Shown one piece after another: positions 40,162 through 48,341 of a stretch of DNA of 64,000 nt. Source of the DNA: SIG603 sp963621245 (GTDB lineage: Bacteria; Bacillota; Clostridia; Oscillospirales; Acutalibacteraceae); assembly GCA_963621245.1 (NCBI GenBank), contig CAVFCW010000004.1, forward strand, positions 62,001 through 126,000, in the 5' to 3' direction. The position numbers and the translations under genes are program-made. The first letter of the stretch is position 1. The number at the start of each line of letters is the position of its first letter. Under the pieces are notes generated by a model. The model ran no database searches and was not told where the DNA came from. It was given only the letters and a program-made list of their open reading frames with translations.

Positions 40162-41034
40162 ATGTCAGAAAAACTGGTTAAGAAAAGCGAAAACAAATAC
40201 AGACTTAAAAAGTGCGTTGCAATACATGATTTTTCCGGATACGGAAAATGTTCGCTTTCGGTTGCAATTCCGATACTGAACTCAAGTTTGGTGCAGACGG
40301 CATCAATTCCGACGGCGGTTTTCTCGAACCACACCGCATTCAGCGATTATTATGCATGTGATTTAACCGAGCACATGATGCCGATAGCCAAGACATGGCA
40401 GAAGTTGAATCTTACGGCGGATGCTGTTTACACGGGATTTTTGGGAAGTCTCGAACAGATAGAGATAGTCTCCGATATTATCGATGCTTTCACAAAAGGA
40501 AACAGGGAAGAAAAAATAATCTTTGTCGATCCCGTTATGGGCGACAACGGAAAACTTTACAAAACTTATACCGACGAAATGGCTGACGGAGTGAAGTCTC
40601 TTTGCAAAAAGGCGGACATAATTTCTCCCAATATGACCGAGGCGGCAAGACTTCTGGGAATCGATTACAGGGAAGGCCCGTACACACCGGAGTTTGTCGA
40701 GAGCGTTCTGAAGGGACTTTTGAATCTCGGCGTAAAGTGTGCGGTTCTCACGGGAGTGAGATACGGCGATGACGAGATTGGTGCGGCGGCAATGGGAGAA
40801 AACGGCGAGATGTACACGGCATTTGCAAAAAGATATCCGGGATTTTTCCAAGGTACGGGAGATGTCTTTGCCTCGGTTATGTTAGGCCAGCTTTTAAGCG
40901 GCAGAGGAATAAACCATTCGCTGAAAAAGGCGGTTGAGTTCACGGGAAAATCTATAGCAAACACGGTCGAGAGCGGATTTAATCCCCTTGAGGGAGTGAT
41001 TTTCGAGCCGGAGCTTGCGAGCCTTAGCGAATGA
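40162..41034 (+). CDS. pyridoxal/pyridoxamine kinase (PdxY-type)
   Basis: A 290-aa ribokinase-fold enzyme that phosphorylates pyridoxal or pyridoxamine, salvaging vitamin B6. Features are VAIHDFSGYGKCSLSVAIPILN near the start, DPVMGDNGKLY near 135, and TGTGDVF-like FQGTGDVFASVMLGQLL with the catalytic Asp. The upstream HAD phosphatase may remove phosphate from the same or a related metabolite. It is in the same orientation as its neighbours with short gaps. Confidence 0.88.
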   Translation: MSEKLVKKSENKYRLKKCVAIHDFSGYGKCSLSVAIPILNSSLVQTASIPTAVFSNHTAFSDYYACDLTEHMMPIAKTWQKLNLTADAVYTGFLGSLEQIEIVSDIIDAFTKGNREEKIIFVDPVMGDNGKLYKTYTDEMADGVKSLCKKADIISPNMTEAARLLGIDYREGPYTPEFVESVLKGLLNLGVKCAVLTGVRYGDDEIGAAAMGENGEMYTAFAKRYPGFFQGTGDVFASVMLGQLLSGRGINHSLKKAVEFTGKSIANTVESGFNPLEGVIFEPELASLSE

Positions 41035-41059
41035 GAATAAGAGAAGAACGGTAAAGTAA

Positions 41060-42058
41060 TTGAAAACGAAAAAAAGTCCTGCCGAAATAAAGGCAAAGAA
41101 GCAGATAAGCGACAGAAAAAGAAAGAGAATATTTAAGATAATTCAAATAGGCGACAGGAGCAACAGAATAAGCCGCGGCTTTGATATATTCATAGCGGTG
41201 AATATTGCGCTCAATATAGCGGTGACGTTCATGCTCACATTTGACGAGCTTGTGAGATTTTATCCGTTTTTTTATTTTGTCGAGGCGGTGACTCTCGGAG
41301 TTTTCTGCGCCGAATATGCGCTCAGAATTTACACGGCGGATTTTCTCTATCCGAATCTTAAGCCGAGACTTGCAAGGATAAAATTTATTTTTTCCTTTAA
41401 CGGAATAGTTGATTTACTCACGATTCTGCCGTTTTTCTTCCTGTCGGGAATGGTCATTTTCCGTATGCTTCGTGTGGCGAGAATTTTTCATCTTTTCAGA
41501 CTCAATTCTCAGTACGACAGTTTCAACGTTATCACAACGGTTTTGCGAGAAAAGAAAAATCAGCTTATTTCCTCGATTTTTATCGTGGTCGTACTCATGC
41601 TCGGCTCAAGCCTTTGCATGTACAGTGTTGAGCACGACGCCCAGCCGACTGTTTTTGAAAATGCATTTAGCGGAATTTGGTGGAGTATGTCCACGCTTTT
41701 GACCGTCGGTTACGGCGATATTTATCCCGTAACGGCACTCGGAAGAATAATGGCTACATTCATCGCGTATCTCGGAGTCGGTGCGGTTGCGATTCCCACA
41801 GGTATTATAAGTGCGGGATTTGTCGAGCAGTATCAGAAGAAAAGCAATATCACGAATGTGAGAGATTCCGATTTGAGCGATATTGCGGAAATTCTTGTTG
41901 ATTCCCGTGAGGGCGGAAAAACCGTCGGCGAGCTTCAAGAGCTTAAACAGTGCAAGATATATCTCGTTATCAGAGGCGGACTTTCCGTCATGCCGCAAAA
42001 TGACACGATTCTCAAGAAGAACGATATTATCGTTGTGAGGGGCAATAAAAACAGATAA
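41060..42058 (+). CDS. voltage-gated-type potassium channel with TrkA-C domain
   Basis: A 332-aa, six-span ion channel. Span 4 carries Arg135, Arg138, Arg141 and Arg147 (FRMLRVARIFHLFR), and the selectivity filter TVGYGD is at 215-220. The cytoplasmic C-terminus (about 265-332) ends in a TrkA-C-like domain (KCKIYLVIRGG-type to IIVVRGNKNR). The start is TTG at 41060; no other in-frame start precedes span 1. The ribosome site is weak (GAGAAGAACGG), so the exact start is less certain. It is the last gene before a terminator. Confidence 0.85.
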   Translation: MKTKKSPAEIKAKKQISDRKRKRIFKIIQIGDRSNRISRGFDIFIAVNIALNIAVTFMLTFDELVRFYPFFYFVEAVTLGVFCAEYALRIYTADFLYPNLKPRLARIKFIFSFNGIVDLLTILPFFFLSGMVIFRMLRVARIFHLFRLNSQYDSFNVITTVLREKKNQLISSIFIVVVLMLGSSLCMYSVEHDAQPTVFENAFSGIWWSMSTLLTVGYGDIYPVTALGRIMATFIAYLGVGAVAIPTGIISAGFVEQYQKKSNITNVRDSDLSDIAEILVDSREGGKTVGELQELKQCKIYLVIRGGLSVMPQNDTILKKNDIIVVRGNKNR

Positions 42059-42063
42059 AAAAT

Positions 42064-42101
42064 AACGCTCCGTGGTTTAACCGTCACGGAGCGTGTTTTG
42101 T
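42064..42101. terminator. bidirectional terminator between the channel and MATE genes
   Basis: ACGCTCCGTG and CACGGAGCGT form a perfect 10-bp stem. T-rich tails lie on both strands (GTTTTGTCTTT on +, TTATTTTTTA on -), ending the channel gene and the convergent MATE gene. Confidence 0.9.
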
Positions 42102-42109
42102 CTTTACAA

Positions 42110-43504
42110 TTAATTTGATTTTTGAGCGGCGGCTTTTTCAAGCTTTTTAACCATGTTTACAAGAATGATTACGGAGGCGATTGAGAGGATAAATTCCGCA
42201 ATGCCCTGAGCCATGCAAAGGCCGTACTCTGCAAAGATATGGTTGAGAAGTATGAGAAGGGGAATTTCCAGCACGATTTTTCTCAAGACGGCAAAGATAA
42301 GCGTCAAGCCGCCCTTGCCGATTGCCTGACAGCAGCCAACGCCGATGAAGTCGACGCAAAGGAAGGTTATGCCGAGGGCATAGCACTTGAGATAGAACGA
42401 ACCGTAAGAAACGATGGTGGCGTCTTTCATGAACAGAGAGATAAGCGATCCCGAGAAAACGAAGAACAAAACGGCAACGGCAACGAGGAACGCGACGGCA
42501 ACCTTGTAAGTGAAGAGCATGGCTTTTTTCATGCGACTTATGTTTCCGCTTGCGTAGTTATATCCGATGAGCGGCATAACTCCCTGAGATGTGCCCATGC
42601 AGATTTGCATCGGAACGAGATAGACTTTGTAGGCGATTCCAACGGCGGCAACAACGCTTGCGCCGTAGCCGGCGGCGAAGTTGTTGAGTATGGTCATTCC
42701 CGTCACATTCAAAAGGTTTTGTATGGCGGCCGGAACTCCCACGCTGAAAACTCCTGTGGCAATCGACTTTGTGGGAATTGCCATTTTTGGATTTATGCAG
42801 ACAAAGGTTTGACCTCTTTTTCTTATGAGATAAACAAAGAAGTAAACAATAGCGCATATATTTCCGAGAAGTGTGGCAAGGCCTGCGCCGCCCGCACCCA
42901 TGTCAAGTCCCCAAGGGAGAATGAACACGGGGTCGAGTACCATATTTACTATGCATCCGAGAATTGTTCCGATTCCCGCCTGAGAGGATGCGCCCTCTGA
43001 GCGGATGAAGTAGGCGAGAACAACATTTAATATTGCCGGTACTGCGCCGAAAGTAACGGTCCAGAGGCAGTAGGATTTTGTTGCCGCCAGTGTTTCGCTT
43101 GTTGCGCCCAGTAACTTAAGGCACGGAGTTTCAAAAAGTGCGAAAAGAACGGAGTAGAGGAGCGCAAAGATGAAACAGCACCAAAAAGAAAAGCTTGAGC
43201 TTCTTTTAACTGCTTCAAAGTTTTTTGCGCCGAGCGCTCTGCTCATCATGCTTGAGCCGCCCACGCCGAAAAGGTTATTGATTGCGTTAAACGCCAAAAG
43301 GAGCGTGGCTGCAATGGTGACGGCGGCGGTCTGAATGGGGTCGTTCAGCATACCGACAAAGTAAGTGTCCGTGAGGTTGTAGACGACCATGACCAGTGAC
43401 GAAAGAACCATGGGAATCGAAAGATTCATGACGGCTTTCGGTATGGGCATAGTCTCAAATAATTCTGTTTTGTTGTTTTTCGATGAGGTCGTTTCTTTTG
43501 CCAT
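42110..43504 (-). CDS. MATE-family efflux transporter
   Basis: A 464-aa, 12-span exporter. The start carries FETMPIPKAVMNLSIPMVLSS and YNLTDTYFVGMLND; ALGAKNFEAVKRSSS and a second-half GQGIMPL-like QGVMPLIGYNYASGN follow. MATE proteins expel drugs and cations using Na+ or H+ gradients. It is the second gene of a - strand pair after the MarR regulator, 17 bases away. TAGGAG precedes the ATG. Confidence 0.93.
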   Translation of the reverse strand: MAKETTSSKNNKTELFETMPIPKAVMNLSIPMVLSSLVMVVYNLTDTYFVGMLNDPIQTAAVTIAATLLLAFNAINNLFGVGGSSMMSRALGAKNFEAVKRSSSFSFWCCFIFALLYSVLFALFETPCLKLLGATSETLAATKSYCLWTVTFGAVPAILNVVLAYFIRSEGASSQAGIGTILGCIVNMVLDPVFILPWGLDMGAGGAGLATLLGNICAIVYFFVYLIRKRGQTFVCINPKMAIPTKSIATGVFSVGVPAAIQNLLNVTGMTILNNFAAGYGASVVAAVGIAYKVYLVPMQICMGTSQGVMPLIGYNYASGNISRMKKAMLFTYKVAVAFLVAVAVLFFVFSGSLISLFMKDATIVSYGSFYLKCYALGITFLCVDFIGVGCCQAIGKGGLTLIFAVLRKIVLEIPLLILLNHIFAEYGLCMAQGIAEFILSIASVIILVNMVKKLEKAAAQKSN

Positions 43505-43521
43505 TTTGTTTGACTCCTAAA

Positions 43522-44022
43522 TCAGACTATTTCGTCGTGCGGCTTTCCGCCGAGATTGATGTATTCCTGTCTTAAAACCTTTGCGAAGATTTCAAGATCG
43601 TCTTTGTCTATTCCCTTGATGAGCATATTTTGATAGTTCATTTGAATTTCTCTTATTTTACCGCAAAGGGGGAGCGCTTCTTCCGTTATTGTAAGTTTTA
43701 TTTTTCTGCGGTTGTTTTTGTCGTGCTCTCTCGTGAGATAGCCTTTATTTACAAGCTTGTTCACGGCTTCGGACGCGTGAGATTTTGAAATTCCTCTTAT
43801 CTCAACGAGGTCGCATGCGCAGTGATACTGCGGATGATTGTAGAGAAACGCTATTACGTCGATTTCTCCTCTGGAAATTCCCGTTTCCTTTTGTAGTTCC
43901 GAGAACATACCGTAATATTTTTCTCCCATGAACGGCACGATTATAAGAGCGTTGCCGCCGACGCAGGGAATGGGCATCAAATCGGGATTCTGCGGTGATT
44001 TTTCGTTTGGTGAGTTATTCAT
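43522..44022 (-). CDS. MarR-family transcriptional regulator
   Basis: A 166-aa winged-helix protein. The recognition region is CDLVEIRGISKSHASEAVNKLVNKGYL (about 84-110), followed by the wing TREHDKNNRRKIKLTIT. It has an N-terminal Pro/Ser/Asn-rich start. It probably represses its own gene and the MATE exporter until a ligand binds, the common arrangement for this pair. A palindrome over its promoter (44083-44108) supports autoregulation. Confidence 0.9.
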   Translation of the reverse strand: MNNSPNEKSPQNPDLMPIPCVGGNALIIVPFMGEKYYGMFSELQKETGISRGEIDVIAFLYNHPQYHCACDLVEIRGISKSHASEAVNKLVNKGYLTREHDKNNRRKIKLTITEEALPLCGKIREIQMNYQNMLIKGIDKDDLEIFAKVLRQEYINLGGKPHDEIV

Positions 44023-44063
44023 ATAAGTTCCTTTTCTTTACAGTTCCGTTTGCGAACAGTTGC

Positions 44064-44108
44064 ATTTTACACCGAGTGGCGGCTTTTGTCAATGATTTTT
44101 GACAAAAG
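44064..44108 (-). promoter_or_regulatory. promoter and operator-like palindromes of marR-MATE
   Basis: On the - strand TTGACA (44092-44087), 17 bp, TAAAAT (44069-44064). The -35 box lies inside a perfect 10+6+10 inverted repeat, CTTTTGTCAA and TTGACAAAAG (44083-44108). A second imperfect palindrome GTTCCGTTTGCGAAC lies at 44043-44057, at or just after the start site. Both fit MarR autoregulation. Confidence 0.65.
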
Positions 44109-44181
44109 AAAAAAAGCGAAAAAACGCCCTTGTTTTCAACTTGTTTCAACGGGTTTTTAACGAGTATTCAACACAAAACGC

Positions 44182-44217
44182 AAAAAACTCCGCGCGGAGA
44201 AAGCACGGAGTTTTTTT
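44182..44217. terminator. orphan bidirectional terminator-like hairpin
   Basis: AAAAAACTCCG and CGGAG-TTTTTTT enclose an inner CTCCGCGCGGAG. No gene on either strand ends here: the marR promoter fires away from it and the rpoB promoter lies downstream. It may stop antisense or read-through transcripts. Confidence 0.6.
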
Positions 44218-44262
44218 AGCGAAAATTAAAAGAAAAAAAGTGAAAATCTGCACAAATTACGC

Positions 44263-44291
44263 TTGACAAACTTTCACAAAACAACTAAACT
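44263..44291 (+). promoter_or_regulatory. promoter of rpoBC
   Basis: TTGACA, 17-bp spacer, TAAACT. A second TATACT lies three bases after it. The leader to rpoB is about 200 bases. Confidence 0.6.
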
Positions 44292-44326
44292 ATTATACTG
44301 TATCAATATGGATATTATGCCTTTTC

Positions 44327-44390
44327 GAGGCTCTGTTAGTATAATATCACAGCAAAAGTCAAAATGCAAGAAAAATATTTTGACAGCCTC
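44327..44390 (+). ncRNA. three-way folded leader of rpoB
   Basis: GAGGCT 44327-44332 pairs with AGCCTC 44385-44390. Inside are a CTGT/ACAG helix and a perfect 8-bp stem GTCAAAAT with ATTTTGAC (44358-44365, 44377-44384). There is no T-run after it. Function is unknown. Confidence 0.4.
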
Positions 44391-44504
44391 AAAAAGCGTT
44401 TTAATTTGTGCGTTCTGCGATTTCTGTTCTTATGGTTATTTTGAAGAAAAGTTGTCGCATTGATCCATAAAAAAATCTTAAAAAGAAATGGAGTGGTCAA
44501 TGTA

Positions 44505-47500
44505 ATGGCTAATTACAAAACCGTCAAGGTAGGAAACACTACCGTCAAGGAAGTTCCCCTCGGAAAGCAAACGAGACTGAGCTTCTCGAAGATTGACGAA
44601 GTAATTGATATGCCAAACCTCATTGAGATTCAGAAGAATTCCTTTAAGTGGTTCCAGGAAAAAGGACTCAAGGAAGTTTTTGATGATGTCTCGGGCATAA
44701 CCGATTTTAACAACAAGCTTGTTCTCGACTTTGTCGGTTATAAGTTTGACGACAAACCGAACTACAGCGTCACCGAGTGTAAGGACAGAGACGCTACCTA
44801 TTCCGTTCCGCTCAGAGTAACGGCACGTCTTTTCAACAAGGAGACCGGCGAGATTCAGACGGCCGAGGTCTTCATGGGTGATTTCCCGCTTATGACGGAT
44901 TCCGGTACCTTCGTTATCAACGGTGCCGAGCGTGTTATCGTTTCTCAGCTTGTAAGAAGCCCGGGTGTTTACTACAAGATGGATTACGATAAGACAGGTA
45001 AAGAGCTTTTCAGCGCAACGGTTATTCCTAACAGAGGTGCGTGGCTTGAGTACGAGAACGACGTAAACGATGTTTACTACGTCCGTATCGATAAGAACAG
45101 AAAGCTCCCGATCACCGTTTTCATCAGAGCTTTGGGTCTTGGAACAGATACCGAGATTCGTGAGAAATTCGGTTACGACTGCGACATGCTCGAGGCAACT
45201 CTCGCAAAGGACACAACAAACAACTACGAAGAGGGTCTCTTCGAGGTTTACAAGAAGCTTCGTCCTTCCGAGCCGCCGACGGTTGACAGCGCAAAGTCTC
45301 ACATTGAGGGACTTTTCTTCGACTCGAGAAGATACGACATCTCGAGAGTCGGCAGATATAAATACAACAAGAAGTTAAAGCTTGAGGGAAGACTTACAGG
45401 TCAGACCCTTTCAAGACCTATCGTTGACGAGTACACAGGCGAGATCCTTGCCGAGGCAGGCGAGTACATCTCAAGAGAGAGAGCAGCAGAGCTTGACGAT
45501 CTCGGTGTATACGAGTGCTTCGTAACAGTCGGCGACAAGGAAGCGAAGATCATTTCCAACGGAATGGTCGACATCGATAAGTACGTTAAGCTTACCGATG
45601 AAGAAAAAGAGGAGTGGGGTATCAACGAGAGAGTTTGCTACCGTGCTCTTCGCGAGATTCTCGACGAGAACGACGGCGACGAGGAAGAACTCAAGAACCA
45701 GATAAGACTTCACAAGAAGGATCTTATTCCGGATCACATCACTCTTGACGATATTTTCGCAACAATCAGCTATATGCTCAACCTTACCGTGAACCTCGGC
45801 GTCACAGACGACATCGACCACCTCGGTAACAGAAGAACAAGAAGCGTCGGCGAGCTTCTTCAGAATCAGGTGAGAATCGGTTTCTCAAGACTTGAGAGAG
45901 TTATCCGTGAGAGAATGACCCTTCAGGCTCAGGATTCAACTCAGCTTTCACCTCATTCGCTCATCAATATCCGCCCCGTTGTAGCAGCTATCAGAGAGTT
46001 CTTCGGTTCTTCTCCGCTTTCTCAGTTCATGGACCAGAACAACCCGCTCTCCGAGCTCACACATAAGAGAAGACTTTCCGCTTTGGGCCCCGGCGGTCTT
46101 TCAAGAGACCGTGCTTCGTTCGAGGTTCGAGACGTTCACTACACCCACTACGGCCGTATGTGTCCTATCGAATCACCTGAAGGACCTAACATCGGACTTA
46201 TCTCTTACCTTGCAACTTTTGCAAAAATCAATCACTACGGCTTCATCGAGACACCTTTCAGAAGAGTTGACAAAGAGACAGGCGTAGTTACCTCAGAATG
46301 CAAATATATGACAGCAGACGAAGAGGACGAGTACGTCGTAGCTCAGGCTAACGAGCCGCTCGACGAGAACGGACGTTTTGTAAACTCCCGTGTCGTTTGC
46401 CGTTTCAGAGACGAATTCATCGAGGTTGATCCTTCCAAGATCGACTACATGGACGTTTCACCTAAGATGGTTGTTTCAGTCGCAACCGCATGTATCCCGT
46501 TCCTCGAGAACGATGACGCAAACCGTGCTCTCATGGGATCTAACATGCAGAAGCAGGCTGTTCCGCTTCTCAAGACAGAGTCGGCTGTTGTTGCTACCGG
46601 TATGGAGTACAAGGCTGCTGTCGATTCCGGCGTTTGCGTTCTTGCAAAGAACCCCGGTGTTGTCGAGTATGTTTCGGCAGATTTAATCAAGGTTAAGAAC
46701 GATGCCGGCCTTATGGACGAGTACGAAGTAATTAAGTTCCTTCGTTCCAACCAGTCCACTTGCGTAAACCAGATTCCGTGCGTTTCCAAGGGTGAGAGAG
46801 TTGAAGCAGGCGCTGTTCTTGCTGACGGTCCCGCTATCAAGAACGGCGAGATTGCTCTCGGAAAGAACGCTCTTATCGGATTTATGACTTGGGAAGGTTA
46901 TAACTACGAGGACGCCGTTCTTCTTAACGAAAGACTTGTAAGAGACGACGTTTACACCTCAATTCACATTGAGGAATATGAAGTCGAGTGCAGAGACACC
47001 AAGCTCGGACCTGAGGATATCACAAGAGATATTCCGAACGTCGGCGAGGATATGCTCCGTGACCTCGACGAAAGAGGTATCATCCGCATCGGTGCCGAGG
47101 TTGTCGCAGGCGACATTCTCGTCGGTAAGGTTTCACCTAAGGGAGAAACAGAGCTCACAGCCGAGGAGAGACTTCTTCGTGCAATCTTCGGTGAGAAGGC
47201 ACGTGAAGTAAGGGATACTTCCTTAAGACTTCCTCACGGCGCTTACGGTACCGTTGTTGCCGTCAAGGAATTCACAAGCGAGAACTCCAAGGAGTTAAGC
47301 CCCGGAGTTAAGCGTGTTGTCCGCTGCTACATCGCACAGAAGAGAAAAATCTCCGTCGGTGATAAGATGGCCGGTCGTCACGGTAACAAGGGTGTTGTTT
47401 CCAGAATTCTTCCGTCTGAGGATATGCCTTTCCTCGAGGACGGTACTCCGCTTGATATCGTTCTTAACCCGTTGGGCGTTCCTTCCCGAATGAACATCGG

Positions 47501-48323
47501 ACAGGTTCTTGAGGTTCACCTCGGAATGGCTGCCACAGCACTCGGTTGGAAGATTATGACGCCTGTCTTTGACGGCGCTCATGAGCAGGATATCCGTGAG
47601 TGGTTCGCAGAGGCAAACAGAATCAAGGACGAGAGAAGCTTCTTAAGGGGCGTTCCGTTCACTCAGGACGGTAAGTTCTGGCTTCGTGACGGCAGAAGCG
47701 GCGAGTACTTCGATAACCCGGTTACGGTCGGATTTATGTACTACCTCAAGCTGCATCACCTTGTTGACGATAAGATTCACGCACGTTCAACAGGTCCTTA
47801 CTCACTCGTTACTCAGCAGCCTCTCGGCGGTAAAGCTCAGTTCGGCGGTCAGAGATTCGGTGAGATGGAAGTTTGGGCACTCGAGGCTTACGGCGCAGCT
47901 TACACACTTCAGGAAATCCTCACCGTTAAGTCCGATGACGTTGTCGGTCGTGTTGAGACCTACGAGGCAATCGTTAAGGGTCAGAATATTCCTACACCGG
48001 GCATTCCTGAGTCCTTCAAGGTTCTCATTAAAGAACTTCAGGCTCTCGGTCTTGACATGAAGGTTCTTGACAAGGAACAGAACGAAATTGACCTCCGCCA
48101 GACCTACGAGGAGGACGAGAAACTTCCGACGGCAGACGTCAACTTTGACGAGGCAAACGTTGCCGACGACCTCGACGGTTACAGAGAGGTTGACTCCGAG
48201 AATGACGATATCTTCGAGAACGATTCTTACACCTCGGAGGACGACGACGATTCAGAATTTTACAGCCAGACCGGAGACGACGACTTCGGCGATGACTTTG
48301 ACAATGACGAAGATTTAATATAA
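44505..48323 (+). CDS. rpoB: RNA polymerase beta subunit
   Basis: A 1,272-aa subunit with all the conserved blocks. These include the rifampicin pocket SQFMDQNNPLSELTHKRRLS, in which the residues matching E. coli Asp516, His526 and Ser531 are unchanged, so no rifampicin resistance is predicted. The DKMAGRHGNKGV and GGKAQFGGQRFGEMEVWALEA motifs follow. It ends in a very acidic tail of about 60 residues. The frame opens at 44460, but GGAG lies 11 bases before ATG 44505, which starts MANYKTVKVGN. The usual rplKAJL genes are not upstream; a marR-MATE pair stands there. Confidence 0.98.
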   Translation: MANYKTVKVGNTTVKEVPLGKQTRLSFSKIDEVIDMPNLIEIQKNSFKWFQEKGLKEVFDDVSGITDFNNKLVLDFVGYKFDDKPNYSVTECKDRDATYSVPLRVTARLFNKETGEIQTAEVFMGDFPLMTDSGTFVINGAERVIVSQLVRSPGVYYKMDYDKTGKELFSATVIPNRGAWLEYENDVNDVYYVRIDKNRKLPITVFIRALGLGTDTEIREKFGYDCDMLEATLAKDTTNNYEEGLFEVYKKLRPSEPPTVDSAKSHIEGLFFDSRRYDISRVGRYKYNKKLKLEGRLTGQTLSRPIVDEYTGEILAEAGEYISRERAAELDDLGVYECFVTVGDKEAKIISNGMVDIDKYVKLTDEEKEEWGINERVCYRALREILDENDGDEEELKNQIRLHKKDLIPDHITLDDIFATISYMLNLTVNLGVTDDIDHLGNRRTRSVGELLQNQVRIGFSRLERVIRERMTLQAQDSTQLSPHSLINIRPVVAAIREFFGSSPLSQFMDQNNPLSELTHKRRLSALGPGGLSRDRASFEVRDVHYTHYGRMCPIESPEGPNIGLISYLATFAKINHYGFIETPFRRVDKETGVVTSECKYMTADEEDEYVVAQANEPLDENGRFVNSRVVCRFRDEFIEVDPSKIDYMDVSPKMVVSVATACIPFLENDDANRALMGSNMQKQAVPLLKTESAVVATGMEYKAAVDSGVCVLAKNPGVVEYVSADLIKVKNDAGLMDEYEVIKFLRSNQSTCVNQIPCVSKGERVEAGAVLADGPAIKNGEIALGKNALIGFMTWEGYNYEDAVLLNERLVRDDVYTSIHIEEYEVECRDTKLGPEDITRDIPNVGEDMLRDLDERGIIRIGAEVVAGDILVGKVSPKGETELTAEERLLRAIFGEKAREVRDTSLRLPHGAYGTVVAVKEFTSENSKELSPGVKRVVRCYIAQKRKISVGDKMAGRHGNKGVVSRILPSEDMPFLEDGTPLDIVLNPLGVPSRMNIGQVLEVHLGMAATALGWKIMTPVFDGAHEQDIREWFAEANRIKDERSFLRGVPFTQDGKFWLRDGRSGEYFDNPVTVGFMYYLKLHHLVDDKIHARSTGPYSLVTQQPLGGKAQFGGQRFGEMEVWALEAYGAAYTLQEILTVKSDDVVGRVETYEAIVKGQNIPTPGIPESFKVLIKELQALGLDMKVLDKEQNEIDLRQTYEEDEKLPTADVNFDEANVADDLDGYREVDSENDDIFENDSYTSEDDDDSEFYSQTGDDDFGDDFDNDEDLI

Positions 48324-48341
48324 GAAGGGGGTAAAGCTTAG

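Noticed and set aside
42239..43000. 253-aa frame on the + strand inside the MATE region
   Set aside because: It overlaps a clear MATE coding sequence on the - strand, has a shadow-like composition and no ribosome site.
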